Positions 27,532-35,528 of a stretch of 64,000 nucleotides of DNA are shown here, piece by piece (the stretch's first letter is position 1; each line of letters opens with the position of its first letter). This stretch comes from Gemmatimonadota bacterium. Lineage in GTDB: Bacteria > Gemmatimonadota > Gemmatimonadetes > Longimicrobiales > Gaopeijiaceae. The stretch is taken from assembly GCA_029262115.1 (NCBI GenBank), contig JAJCZZ010000020.1:1-64000 (forward strand), given 5' to 3'. The translations under genes were made by a program, and so were the position numbers. Below the pieces are notes generated by a model. The model was not told the origin of the DNA. It made no database searches and saw only the letters and a program-made list of their open reading frames with translations.

Positions 27532-27851
27532 GTGAGCCGGCCCATGCGGCGGGGTTCAAGGCACCTGGAGGCCCGGGGCCGAGCGGGTGCTATGTCTTCG
27601 CATTCGAGGAGTGTCGCATGACGGGGGGACATGACGGGGGGAGGAGACACCCTGGGGGTGCCGGGTCGACATTGTCCTCGCGGAGGACCCTCGGGCCTCA
27701 GGGTGGTTTCACTCCGGGGGTCGGCGGGGCCGACTCGGTGGGGCGGCAACCCCTGAGGGCTCGGCTTGTGAGCGCAGCGAGCGACGTGGTAGTATCGGGC
27801 GGGAAGGCTCGCCCTTCCCAAAGACCGTGCCCTGATTGAAGGAGGAATCCG
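27532..27851. other. structured intergenic region before the maturation cluster
   Basis: I see no gene. The + strand is rich in hairpins: GTCCTC-GCG-GAGGAC (27674-27688), CCTCAGGG (27696-27703) pairing with CCCTGAGG (27751-27758) around a TCGGC-GGGG-CCGA hairpin (27721-27733), and GGGAAGG/CCTTCCC (27801-27819). GGAGG just before GTG 27852 is a strong ribosome binding site. It may be a structured leader of the following operon. Confidence 0.4.
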
Positions 27852-28169
27852 GTGACCGCGACCTGGCTCGTCCCCCTGGCCCTCTTCTGGCCCCTGACCG
27901 CGCTGTACCTGGGAGGCGCCCCGATCCGGATCGACGGTGGAGGTGGCGTGCGACAGCTCGCGGGGCTCCTCCTGCACTTCGCCCTTTTCCTGGGCGCGTG
28001 GCTGGGCGTCCGCACGGTGCTGTCCGCCGTGGCCAGCGGCGCGCTGCTGACCGTGGTCGTTCCGGCGCTGGTGGTCGTGATCCTCCTTCCACTTCTCGCG
28101 CGGGTCGCCTTCCGCGCGGTGGGCGTCCGGATCCGTCCCGACGAGGATGCGGCTGGCGCTGCCGGATAG
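27852..28169 (+). CDS. small membrane protein, first gene of the maturation cluster
   Basis: This 105-residue protein has about three hydrophobic segments: residues 5-20 (WLVPLALFWPLTALY), 34-52 (LAGLLLHFALFLGAWLGV) and 55-90 (VASGALLTVVVPALVVVILL, then PLLARVAF). It ends in a charged tail. I recognise no family. The GTG start is preceded by GAAGGAGGAA, one of the strongest ribosome binding sites in the region, so it is likely well translated. It precedes the ferredoxin gene by 108 bp on the same strand. Confidence 0.62.
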   Translation: MTATWLVPLALFWPLTALYLGGAPIRIDGGGGVRQLAGLLLHFALFLGAWLGVRTVLSAVASGALLTVVVPALVVVILLPLLARVAFRAVGVRIRPDEDAAGAAG

Positions 28170-28277
28170 GCGGTGGGGGCCCGGGGGCCACGCCGCCATG
28201 GCCGCGCGGCGGTGGTTCCCCGCGTGCCATTAGACGGGGCCCGTCATGAAACCGCCAACTCGCTAGGGAGTGCAGTC

Positions 28278-28520
28278 GTGGACAGCGAAACGCGAACGAT
28301 AGCCGGGCTGACCATCCGCATCGACCGACTCGTGTGCGTGGGCTTCGAGGACTGCATCGACCCCGAATCTACCCTCTTCGTACTGGACAGCGATGGCATC
28401 GCAACGTTCCACGCCGACGCCGACTCGGCCGGCACCGAGCGAATCCTGGAGGCCTGCCGGGCCTGCCCCGTGGACGCCTTCGAGGTGTCCGACGCGTCGG
28501 GCAAGCGGGTGGTCCCGTGA
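28278..28520 (+). CDS. ferredoxin (single-cluster type)
   Basis: The 80-residue protein matches small single-cluster ferredoxins. Cysteines sit at about 20 and 26 (LVCVGFEDC) and 60 and 63 (EACRACPVDAF), with the usual proline after the last. The middle cysteine of a standard CxxCxxC is missing (residues GFE), as in [3Fe-4S]/[4Fe-4S] variants. The GTG 28278 start has AGGGAG upstream. Its stop overlaps the GTG of the Mrp-like ATPase gene, so this carrier and that ATPase are made together. It probably supplies electrons or a cluster to the maturation system. Confidence 0.8.
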   Translation: MDSETRTIAGLTIRIDRLVCVGFEDCIDPESTLFVLDSDGIATFHADADSAGTERILEACRACPVDAFEVSDASGKRVVP

Positions 28521-29443
28521 GCCGCGACGCCGGCGTGACGCCTCGCGCGATTCGGAGCTACGCGGACGTGGCGGCCCCGGACCGCTCAGACCTCGCCGGC
28601 CAAATCGGCGAGCAGCAACGTCTCCTGGCCCAGCGCTTGACGGGTGTGGGAGCCGTGGTGGCCGTCGTGAGCGGGAAGGGTGGGGTGGGCAAGAGCGCCG
28701 TCACGGCCAACCTGGCCGTCTCGCTGGCGGCGCGCGGCGCCGTCGTGGGCGCCGTGGACGCCGATCTCAACGGCCCGTGCCTGGGCCGGATGCTGGGCCT
28801 TCCGCGCACGCCCTTGGAGGACCGGGCGGATGGGGTGGGGCCTGCCATCGCCCCCTCCGGCGTCCGCGCCATCTCCACCGAATTGCTTCAAGAGGAGGCG
28901 GCCCCCGTCCGGTGGAAGGGGCCCGCCTCGGACCGCTTCGTGTGGCAGGGAGTGGCCGAGGCGTCGGTGCTCCGCGAATTCCTGGCCGACGTGGTCTGGG
29001 GGGAGTTGGACTACCTCCTGGTGGACGTGCCGCCGGGCACGGACAAGATCGGGCGCTTCCTGGATCTGGTGCCGCGACCCCACCAGGTGCTCCTGGTGAC
29101 CATCCCGTCGGCCGCGGCCGAGGCAGTGGTGGCGCGCTCCGCGACCTTCCTGGCCGAGGCCGGCGTGGAGGTAGTGGGCGTGGTACGCAACATGGTCGGC
29201 TACGCGCCGTCCGACGGCGGCCCGTCCATGCCTCTCTTCTCGAGCGAGACGGAGGCTCGCCCGGGGACCGCCACGGGGTTCGAAGTCTGGACGGACATTC
29301 CCTTCGCTCCCCGGCTCGGGCGGCTCACCGACGGCGGGCGTCCCCCGGGCGCTACCCTGGACGGGGCCGTGGGCGAGGCCTTCGGAGCCTTGGCGGATCG
29401 GGTGGAGCGCGGCCCTGGAGGCCGTGCTGAGGACGCCGCATGA
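28517..29443 (+). CDS. Mrp/ApbC-type P-loop ATPase (Fe-S carrier)
   Basis: The 308-residue product is an Mrp/NBP35-family ATPase. VVSGKGGVGKSAVTANLAVS is the deviant Walker A (about residues 50-69). VDADLNGPCLGRMLGL is switch I, and YLLVDVPPGTDKIG is the Walker B region with the family's VDxPPGT. The C-terminus (VVGVVRNMVGYAPSD) normally carries a CxxC for the Fe-S cluster; here that region has no CxxC pair, so cluster carriage is uncertain. It overlaps both its neighbours by four bases (GTGA, ATGA). A role in cofactor delivery for downstream redox proteins is inferred. Confidence 0.82.
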   Translation: MSRDAGVTPRAIRSYADVAAPDRSDLAGQIGEQQRLLAQRLTGVGAVVAVVSGKGGVGKSAVTANLAVSLAARGAVVGAVDADLNGPCLGRMLGLPRTPLEDRADGVGPAIAPSGVRAISTELLQEEAAPVRWKGPASDRFVWQGVAEASVLREFLADVVWGELDYLLVDVPPGTDKIGRFLDLVPRPHQVLLVTIPSAAAEAVVARSATFLAEAGVEVVGVVRNMVGYAPSDGGPSMPLFSSETEARPGTATGFEVWTDIPFAPRLGRLTDGGRPPGATLDGAVGEAFGALADRVERGPGGRAEDAA

Positions 29444-29943
29444 AGTTCCTCTGTCTCGACTGCGACGCAGCCATGGGCTTTGCCGAGCGACAGCTGCCGG
29501 GCGACGGCACCATGGCCGCCGTCTTCACCTGTCCGGGGTGCGGCCGCGAGGTGGCCATGTTGACCAACCCCATGGAGACCCGTTTTGTTGCCTCCATGGG
29601 CGTGGAGATCGGGGGACGCACGGTGCCGCTTCAGCCCTTCGAGCAGACCCGGACGGGCCTGGACCGGGCACGGGAGGACGCCTTCGAGGAGCCCGCCGCC
29701 GCGCCCGAGTCCGCGACAGGGTCCGCACCTCCCGCCGGCGCAGCGGCCCGGCCCGCTGCGCCCCGCCGTGGGGGCGTTTCTTGGTCCGACGACGCCAGGG
29801 CGCGTCTGGAGCGTGTGCCTCGCTTCGTCCGGGGAATGGTAAAGCGCATCTACACCGAGTACGCCCAGGAGCAGAACATCGGGACCATCACCGTGGAGGT
29901 GATGGACCGGGCCCGCTCCGATCTCGGCCTCGAAGGGATGTAG
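29440..29943 (+). CDS. zinc-ribbon / PCP_red domain protein
   Basis: The 167-residue protein starts with a zinc ribbon (MKFLCLDCDAAM, then FTCPGCGREVAML: two CxxC pairs). An alanine/proline linker leads to a C-terminal PCP_red domain (about 113-160: WSDDARARLERVPRFVRGMV, KRIYTEYAQEQ). PCP_red is the small domain named from the end of the BchB/ChlB subunit of protochlorophyllide reductase, where it helps hold a tetrapyrrole. No chlorophyll genes lie in the window. The gene overlaps the Mrp gene (ATGA). The same domain recurs in the two fusions downstream, so these proteins probably act on one substrate or complex. Confidence 0.75.
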   Translation: MKFLCLDCDAAMGFAERQLPGDGTMAAVFTCPGCGREVAMLTNPMETRFVASMGVEIGGRTVPLQPFEQTRTGLDRAREDAFEEPAAAPESATGSAPPAGAAARPAAPRRGGVSWSDDARARLERVPRFVRGMVKRIYTEYAQEQNIGTITVEVMDRARSDLGLEGM

Positions 29944-29946
29944 ATC

Positions 29947-30876
29947 GTGCTGTGGGCCACAGGTGTGGCGTATGGCTACGGGTCGGCGCCGGAAGCGCTC
30001 CAGGAGGCCGAGCTGGCGGCGGTCGGCGGCGAGGTGGTGGCTCTCCTCGGCGCAAATGGCGCCGGCAAGACTACGCTGCTCCGCCTGCTGGACGGCCAGT
30101 TCGAGCCCCGGCGCGGCCAACTCCGGCGACCGCCCTCCCGAACGCCGGAAGGGAGGCTCGCGTACGGCTTTGCAGGGGAGGACACGCCCCATCTCGACCT
30201 CCTGTCGGGGTGGGAGAACGCGCGCTTCTTCGCGCGGGCGGCGGGCCTCGACCGGGCCTCCGCCGAGGCGGCGGTGGGGGACCTCCTGGCGCGTCTAGCG
30301 CTGCTGGCCGAAGCCCACCGACCCGTGGCCGAGTACAGCTTCGGCGCCCGCCGGAAGCTCGCGCTGCTCGAGGCGCTGGCCCACCGTCCGTCCGTCCTCC
30401 TCCTGGACGAGCCCACGGTGGGCCTCGATTCCGCCGCCCGGGCCGCGCTTACCGCGCTCCTGCGCGAGCGCTCCCGCGAAGGGGCGGCCGTGGTGCTGGC
30501 CAGCCACGACACGGCCTTCCTCGAAGGGGTGGCGGACCGGGTGGTCTTCATGGCACGGGGGCGCACGCGGGGTGGGGGCCGGCCCCGGGAATTGGTGGCG
30601 GCCTTGGGCGGAGCCGCGCGCATCGAGATGACGCTGGCGGCGCCGATATCGTCCTCCCCGCCGCCGCGGGGCACGGGGTGGACGGTGGTCGATGGGGGTA
30701 GCCCCCTGGTGGTGCGCGCCGACGCGGGAGCGGCCGTCCTCCCCGACCTCTGCCGGGCTCTGGCGGCCGCCGGGGCTGAGGTGCGCCAGGTGGTGGTTCG
30801 GCCGCCGGACCTGAGCGAGGCGTTCCGCCGGAACGTCGGCGAAACGCTCCCCGGTGTCGCCGAGACGGCCTCGTGA
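29947..30876 (+). CDS. ABC transporter ATP-binding protein (CcmA-like)
   Basis: The 309-residue ATPase has Walker A LLGANGAGKTTLLRLL (about residues 35-50), an ABC signature YSFGARRKLALLEALA and Walker B VLLLDEPTVGL. The H-loop is in VLASHDTAF. A C-terminal extension of about 90 residues (residues 215-305) is not part of the usual nucleotide-binding domain. GTG 29947 is the start, three bases after the previous stop. It overlaps the permease gene by GTGA, so the two form an ABC-2-type transporter. Heme or cofactor export is possible given the context, but not shown. Confidence 0.82.
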   Translation: MLWATGVAYGYGSAPEALQEAELAAVGGEVVALLGANGAGKTTLLRLLDGQFEPRRGQLRRPPSRTPEGRLAYGFAGEDTPHLDLLSGWENARFFARAAGLDRASAEAAVGDLLARLALLAEAHRPVAEYSFGARRKLALLEALAHRPSVLLLDEPTVGLDSAARAALTALLRERSREGAAVVLASHDTAFLEGVADRVVFMARGRTRGGGRPRELVAALGGAARIEMTLAAPISSSPPPRGTGWTVVDGGSPLVVRADAGAAVLPDLCRALAAAGAEVRQVVVRPPDLSEAFRRNVGETLPGVAETAS

Positions 30877-31595
30877 GCCCTCTGGTCTGGGCGTTGGAGT
30901 GGCGGTTGGCCCGCAGGCGCAGGCGCTTGTTCCTCCTCAACGTGACCGTCCCACTTCTGCTGGTGCTCGCGGTGGCCCTCGCGTCGGCCCCGGTGGTGCA
31001 CGCGGCGGCGGTGTTCGTGGTCCTCTTCGTGATCCACCCGACCTTCGGCTCGGCCGTGCCCCTGGTGCGGGACGCAGAGACGGGAATGGTCGCCCGGATG
31101 CTACGGGGTGGCGTACCGCCCGGGGCCTACTTCCTGGAACGCGCGGCCGCCGCCGCCCTTCTGGATACCCTCCAGCTCCTGCCCGCCGTCGCGGTGGCCT
31201 GGTGGGGGCTCGGAGGACGCGGCTCGGCGCTCCTCCCTCTGCTGGCCGGCCTGGTCCTCGCGTTGTGGACCGCCAACCTGACGGGAATTCTCGTGGCGGC
31301 CGTGGCACGTTCCGTGGCCGAAACGGCCCTCTTTGCGGCGGTGGCCGCACTCCTGCTCCTCCACGCCTCGGGCGTCTTCCGCACCGGCCCGCCCGGGTCC
31401 GTGGCGGCTAGTTTTGAAGGGGCGGCGCCGTTCCGCCTTCTCCATGAAGCGCTGCTGGCCTCGGGGAGCGCGTTACCCACGGCGGGAGTGTGGGCCGCAC
31501 TCATCTGGGCGGCGGCGCTCCCGGGCGTCGTCCTCCTCCTGGCCCCGCGGATCGGCGTCGGCCTCGCCGGCGTGGCGCTTCGCCGCTCCATGTAG
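30873..31595 (+). CDS. ABC-type permease (CcmB-like)
   Basis: The 240-residue membrane protein has six predicted helices, starting LFLLNVTVPLLLVLAVALAS. The N-terminus PLVWALEWRLARRRRR and the RDAETGMVARML segment resemble CcmB and related ABC-2 permeases. CcmB works with CcmA in heme/cytochrome c maturation. Other ccm genes are not in the window, so this may be a specialised paralogue. It is coupled by GTGA to the ATPase. A gap with a promoter follows, so it may end the first transcript of the cluster. Confidence 0.68.
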   Translation: MSPLVWALEWRLARRRRRLFLLNVTVPLLLVLAVALASAPVVHAAAVFVVLFVIHPTFGSAVPLVRDAETGMVARMLRGGVPPGAYFLERAAAAALLDTLQLLPAVAVAWWGLGGRGSALLPLLAGLVLALWTANLTGILVAAVARSVAETALFAAVAALLLLHASGVFRTGPPGSVAASFEGAAPFRLLHEALLASGSALPTAGVWAALIWAAALPGVVLLLAPRIGVGLAGVALRRSM

Positions 31596-31682
31596 GAACG
31601 CCCCCCGAACACGGACTGTCCGGCGCTGCCAGGTATTCCGGAGTCGGCGAGAAGGGTGCGTCGGCGGGCCTCCCGCGCCGAT

Positions 31683-31712
31683 TTGACAACGTCCGTCGGC
31701 CTCGGATATACT
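31683..31712 (+). promoter_or_regulatory. sigma-70-type promoter
   Basis: A perfect -35 TTGACA (31683-31688) and a good -10 TATACT (31707-31712) are separated by 18 bp. They lie about 300 bp upstream of the universal-stress-protein gene, and the start site would fall near 31719. This would drive the downstream respiratory operon separately from the ABC genes. Confidence 0.75.
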
Positions 31713-31759
31713 CGCGTGGTCCACTGTTCGGGTTCCAGACGATCTGGAGGAATTCGACG

Positions 31760-31816
31760 GTGGACATCCTCGACACCGCACCGCCTCCTTGGAGGTCTGC
31801 GGCGCCCGGGGACTGA
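31760..31816 (+). CDS. possible 18-residue leader peptide
   Basis: Downstream of the promoter, CTGGAGGAATTC is followed by GTG 31760. This opens a short frame encoding MDILDTAPPPWRSAAPGD and ending TGA at 31814-31816. It has a triple proline that could slow ribosomes. With its strong ribosome binding site and nothing else in the gap, it could be a regulatory leader peptide or a chance reading. I see no clear alternative hairpins that prove attenuation. Confidence 0.3.
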   Translation: MDILDTAPPPWRSAAPGD

Positions 31817-32010
31817 CTGCGTCAATGACCCGCCGTGAGGGTTCGCCCTCCGGCTCTTACAGGACCGTGGGCGGGGCCATGAGCGCCCGGCTCACATGAT
31901 AAGACGCGACAGTTCCAGCATGTTGCCTGCTCGTTCCGTGGGGTCCGGCGTTGGGTCGGCACCCGGAGTCGCGCTCGGTGGCGTGCACGCACCCGAGCGC
32001 GGGCAAAGCG

Positions 32011-34101
32011 ATGTATCGAGAGATCCTGGTTCCGGTCGATAACTCCGATCCCTCCCTCTGGTCCGTTCACCGGGCCATAGAGATCGCCGAGCGCTCCGCG
32101 GGGCGCCTCACCGGGAACCACGTCTACGCCGCGCGTCTCCACGACATCCGTTTCCGTCAGCTCGAGACGGGCCTTCCGGCCCAATTCCAGACGGCGGACG
32201 AGCTCAAGCGCCAGCGGAAGATCCACGACAAGCTCATCGAGAAGGGCCTCCAGCTCATCTCGGACTCCTTCCTCGATCAGACCGAGAAGGCGTGCCGTGA
32301 GGCCGGCGTCGGCCTCACCCGGCAGCTTCTGGAGGGCATCAATTATGAGGAAATCATCCGGGAGGTGAACGAGGGCGAGGGCCGCCTGCCCAGCCTCATC
32401 GGCTTTGACCCCAACATCGCGGACAAGTACGACGGGGGAGAGCACGTGCGCGGCGATGTCCGCCTGGGAGAGGACGGCCGCATCGTGGCCGAGGACGAGT
32501 CTCAGGACGAGAGGGAGGCGGGCACCAGCGGCCGTGCGTACGACCTGCTGGTCATGGGGGCCCACGGCATTGGCCGCCAGGAGTACTCCCAACTCGGCGG
32601 CGTGGTTTCACGGGTCCTGCGCAGGGCCGAGAAGGACATGCTCGTGGTCCGCAACGACCGCCCCCTGGAGGGCGGCAAATGGATGGTGTGCGTGGACGGC
32701 TCGGCGTACAGCTACAACGCGCTTCGCCTGGCCCTGGAGATGGCGCGCGACTTCGACGCCAGCCTCTGGGTCTGTTCCGCTTTCGATGTGGAATACCACC
32801 ACGTCGTGTTCGGCAACATCAAGGATGTCCTGTCGGTGCAGGCCTCGAAGGTCTTTAAATTCGAAGAGCAGGAGGAACTCCACAACAACATCATCGACAA
32901 GGGTCTCCTCAAGCTGTGCAAGGCCAACCTGAAGCGGGCCCAGGTGATGGCTGAAGAGTTTCCCGAGGTTCCGGTCGAGACGCAGATCCTCATCGGCAAG
33001 CCCTTCGACTGTATCCTGCGCTGGGTGGACGAGGTGGCTCCCTCCCTCCTGGTGTTGGCCCGCCACGGGAGCCACCGGATCGAGGGTACCGAGCTGGGCT
33101 CCCAGGCCGAGAACCTTGTGCGCCTGGCCGATACCAGCGTCCTCCTGGTGGGCGCCCTGGACGTGCGCCCCGAGGAGATTCCCTGGATCGAGGAAGACGG
33201 CGAGACGGGGCTGGAATGGGCGCCACAGGCGGACGTGCGCATCCTTCGGGTGCCGCCCTTCGCCCTGGGGATCGCCCGCCGGGCGGTGGAGGAGTTCGTC
33301 CTGGACAACTACGGCTCTGGGGCCAATGGCACGTACGCCGGAGAGGCTCACAGCGAGGGCCTCGACGGTGATCACGCCGGGGGCGAGACTCCCGGCGCTC
33401 CCGTCCCGCCGCTGGGCACGAACGGCCTGCCCCTGGTCACCAACGAGCGCCTGGATCAGGCCATCAAGAAACTTCTTCCCACCCACATGCAACTCATCAT
33501 GGGCATCGGCACCGCCGAGGAGTTGGCGCTGGCCGAAGTGAAGGCGCAGGAAGCCATGAAGCGCACTCACGTGGAAGGGAACGAGGCCGACTCGCCGCCC
33601 GCGGTTCCCACCATTTCCACCACGTGCCCCTACACCGGCCACGTCCAGACGCGGGAGCGCACGGTGGCGGACCCGGTGGTGTGGACCGAGGAGGCCTTCC
33701 AGCGCCTGAGGAACGTCCCGCTCATCGCGCGGCCGCTAGCGCGCAACACGGTGGAGCGCTTTGCACGGGAGCACGACGTCTGGCGCGTTACGACCACGGT
33801 CATGGACGAGAACAAGGAGGCCATGATTGCGGCCGACGAGTTCGACGTGGATACCATGCTGGTCATGTTCCGTGAACTCCAGTCCAAGCAGCTCAAGGCC
33901 ACGGCCGAAGGCGTGGACGGGCTCACTCCCGAGATGCGCAGATTCATCGAAGAGGCCAAGGCCAACGGCGTGACCCGCTGCCCCGTGCGTGACGTGGCCG
34001 AGCAGGCCGAGGCGTGCCCGGTGGATCTCAAGACGGTGAGCCCCGAGGATGCGAAGGCCGCGGTACAGGCGTTCATGGAGCAGGGCGACGACCGAGAGTG
34101 A
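32011..34101 (+). CDS. tandem universal stress protein fused to two PCP_red-like domains
   Basis: The 696-residue protein begins with a UspA domain (MYREILVPVDNSDPSLWSV, ending around LLVMGAHGIGR and DMLVVRND) carrying a long insert. A second UspA domain follows (about 230-395: WMVCVDGSAYSYNALRLA, then LLVLARHGSHRIEGTELG). A PCP_red-like segment is near 401-425 (EWAPQADVRILRVPPFALGI), and a second at about 556-605 (VWTEEAFQRLRNVPLIARPL). A tail with two cysteines closes it. GTG- or ATG-type starts further upstream lack support; ATG 32011 opens the Usp fold. UspA proteins bind ATP and often tune respiration under stress. This architecture, linked to CydA-like genes, suggests a regulator or maturation scaffold. 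Confidence 0.75.
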   Translation: MYREILVPVDNSDPSLWSVHRAIEIAERSAGRLTGNHVYAARLHDIRFRQLETGLPAQFQTADELKRQRKIHDKLIEKGLQLISDSFLDQTEKACREAGVGLTRQLLEGINYEEIIREVNEGEGRLPSLIGFDPNIADKYDGGEHVRGDVRLGEDGRIVAEDESQDEREAGTSGRAYDLLVMGAHGIGRQEYSQLGGVVSRVLRRAEKDMLVVRNDRPLEGGKWMVCVDGSAYSYNALRLALEMARDFDASLWVCSAFDVEYHHVVFGNIKDVLSVQASKVFKFEEQEELHNNIIDKGLLKLCKANLKRAQVMAEEFPEVPVETQILIGKPFDCILRWVDEVAPSLLVLARHGSHRIEGTELGSQAENLVRLADTSVLLVGALDVRPEEIPWIEEDGETGLEWAPQADVRILRVPPFALGIARRAVEEFVLDNYGSGANGTYAGEAHSEGLDGDHAGGETPGAPVPPLGTNGLPLVTNERLDQAIKKLLPTHMQLIMGIGTAEELALAEVKAQEAMKRTHVEGNEADSPPAVPTISTTCPYTGHVQTRERTVADPVVWTEEAFQRLRNVPLIARPLARNTVERFAREHDVWRVTTTVMDENKEAMIAADEFDVDTMLVMFRELQSKQLKATAEGVDGLTPEMRRFIEEAKANGVTRCPVRDVAEQAEACPVDLKTVSPEDAKAAVQAFMEQGDDRE

Positions 34102-34214
34102 GCGGCCACGGGGAGGATCCGGTCGGAGCGGTGTGGGGAGGGGCAGGACCCCTCCCGATCCCGGACTTTCCCGTGTCGCCTTCGTCCTGGACCGTGGCCG
34201 ACGCGGAGATGTCG

Positions 34215-35528
34215 ATGTCCGCCCACACGGACGCACCGGTGCCCCATGTCGTCGCCTGGAACCTGACGCGCCGGTGCAACCTGGCGTGCTCGCACTGCTA
34301 CATCTCCGCTGGCGCCTGGCACGGCGGCGAGGGCGAGTTGGGCACGGAGGCGTGCCGGGCCATCCTGGACCAGGTCCTGGAGGTCAACCCGTCGCTTCTG
34401 CTGATTCTGAGCGGGGGCGAGCCCCTCGTGCGCGACGACCTGGAGGAGCTGGCGGCCCACGCCGCGGAGGCCGGCGCCACGGTGGTAGTGGGGACCAACG
34501 GCATCGGGCTCACCGACGCCCGCATCGAATCGTTGATGGAGGCCGGGGTGAGGGGGGTGGCCGTGAGCGTCGACTCCCTCCGCCCCGAATACCACGACCG
34601 CTTCCGCCACGGCGGCGGCGCCCTGGCCGACACGCTGGCCTCCGTGGACCGCCTCGTAGCGCACGAGCTGGACTTCGTGGTGCAGACCACGTTGACCCGG
34701 GGCAACCGCCATGAGGTGAACGGGCTCGCGGCGTGGGCCGCCGACCGGGGCGCCGTCTCGTTCAACCTGTACTTCCTCGTGCCCACGGGGCGGGGCGACC
34801 GGATGAAGGGGCTCCCGCCGGAGGAGAACGAGGAGGTCCTTGAGGAGTTGGTAGCGCTGGAAGAGCGGTATCGGGGCCGGATGATGGTGCGCTCCAAGTG
34901 CCAACCCCAGCTAATGCGGCACGTCTTCGAGGCGACGGGCGAGTCGCCCCTCCACAACTACCGGACGCGCTGCCCGTGTGGCGTGCACTACTGCCGCATC
35001 ACCCCCGAGGGGAAGCTCACGCCGTGCCCGTACCTTCCCGCCGTGGCCGGCGACCTCACCCGGGAGCCCTTCCGCCGGGTCTGGGAGAAGGCCGCCCTCT
35101 TCCAGGCCCTCCGCCACGGCGAGCTGGGAGGGCGGTGCGGCCGCTGCGAGTACCGGGAGGTGTGCGGCGGCTGCCGCGCCCGGGCTTACGCCCTCACCGG
35201 CGACCCCCTGGGCCCCGACGACTCGTGCGCCTACGACCCGCCTGGGGACCGCGCCCTGGTCCGCCCTCGGGGCGAGGTGGGGTACGGCGATGCCGCCGAG
35301 CCCGAGTTGGTCTGGACCGAGGGCGCCCGGAACCGGCTGAATCGGATTCCCAGCTTCGTTCGAGGGGTTGTCACGAAGCGGGTCGAGGCTTTCGCCCGCG
35401 AGCGAGGCTACCAAGCGGTGGATCTGGAGGTCATGGCGGAGGTGCGCCGGGCCCTTCCCGTGGACTTCTCCAAGCGCCTGCCCTTCTTCCTCGAGCGCGC
35501 CGACGCTGAGGAGGTGGACCGTGCGTAG
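34215..35528 (+). CDS. radical SAM/SPASM protein with C-terminal PCP_red domain
   Basis: The 437-residue protein has the radical SAM motif CNLACSHC (C21, C25, C28) after VVAWNLTRR, then LILSGGEPLVRDDLEEL. A SPASM region with about seven cysteines follows (CPCGVHYC, LTPCPYLPAV, CGRCEYREVCGGCRARAY), which binds auxiliary [4Fe-4S] clusters. The arrangement resembles AhbD/NirJ, which modify tetrapyrrole side chains, and PqqE-like peptide modifiers. A PCP_red domain occupies about 365-412 (VWTEGARNRLNRIPSFVRGV). ATG 34215 has GGAG six bases upstream; an alternative GTG at 34098 overlaps the preceding stop and would add 39 residues. The stop lies within the start of the CydA-like gene. Confidence 0.82.
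   Translation: MSAHTDAPVPHVVAWNLTRRCNLACSHCYISAGAWHGGEGELGTEACRAILDQVLEVNPSLLLILSGGEPLVRDDLEELAAHAAEAGATVVVGTNGIGLTDARIESLMEAGVRGVAVSVDSLRPEYHDRFRHGGGALADTLASVDRLVAHELDFVVQTTLTRGNRHEVNGLAAWAADRGAVSFNLYFLVPTGRGDRMKGLPPEENEEVLEELVALEERYRGRMMVRSKCQPQLMRHVFEATGESPLHNYRTRCPCGVHYCRITPEGKLTPCPYLPAVAGDLTREPFRRVWEKAALFQALRHGELGGRCGRCEYREVCGGCRARAYALTGDPLGPDDSCAYDPPGDRALVRPRGEVGYGDAAEPELVWTEGARNRLNRIPSFVRGVVTKRVEAFARERGYQAVDLEVMAEVRRALPVDFSKRLPFFLERADAEEVDRA

Larger units (their letters stand above)
31596..32010. other. intergenic leader region of the USP/radical SAM/CydA-like operon
   Basis: The gap contains a near-consensus promoter and a possible leader peptide (separate entries). The remaining roughly 190 bp before ATG 32011 show no further gene. 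Confidence 0.5.

Noticed and set aside
27532-27851. Cobalamin or heme-related riboswitch
   Set aside because: Hairpins are present but no conserved riboswitch core could be found by eye.
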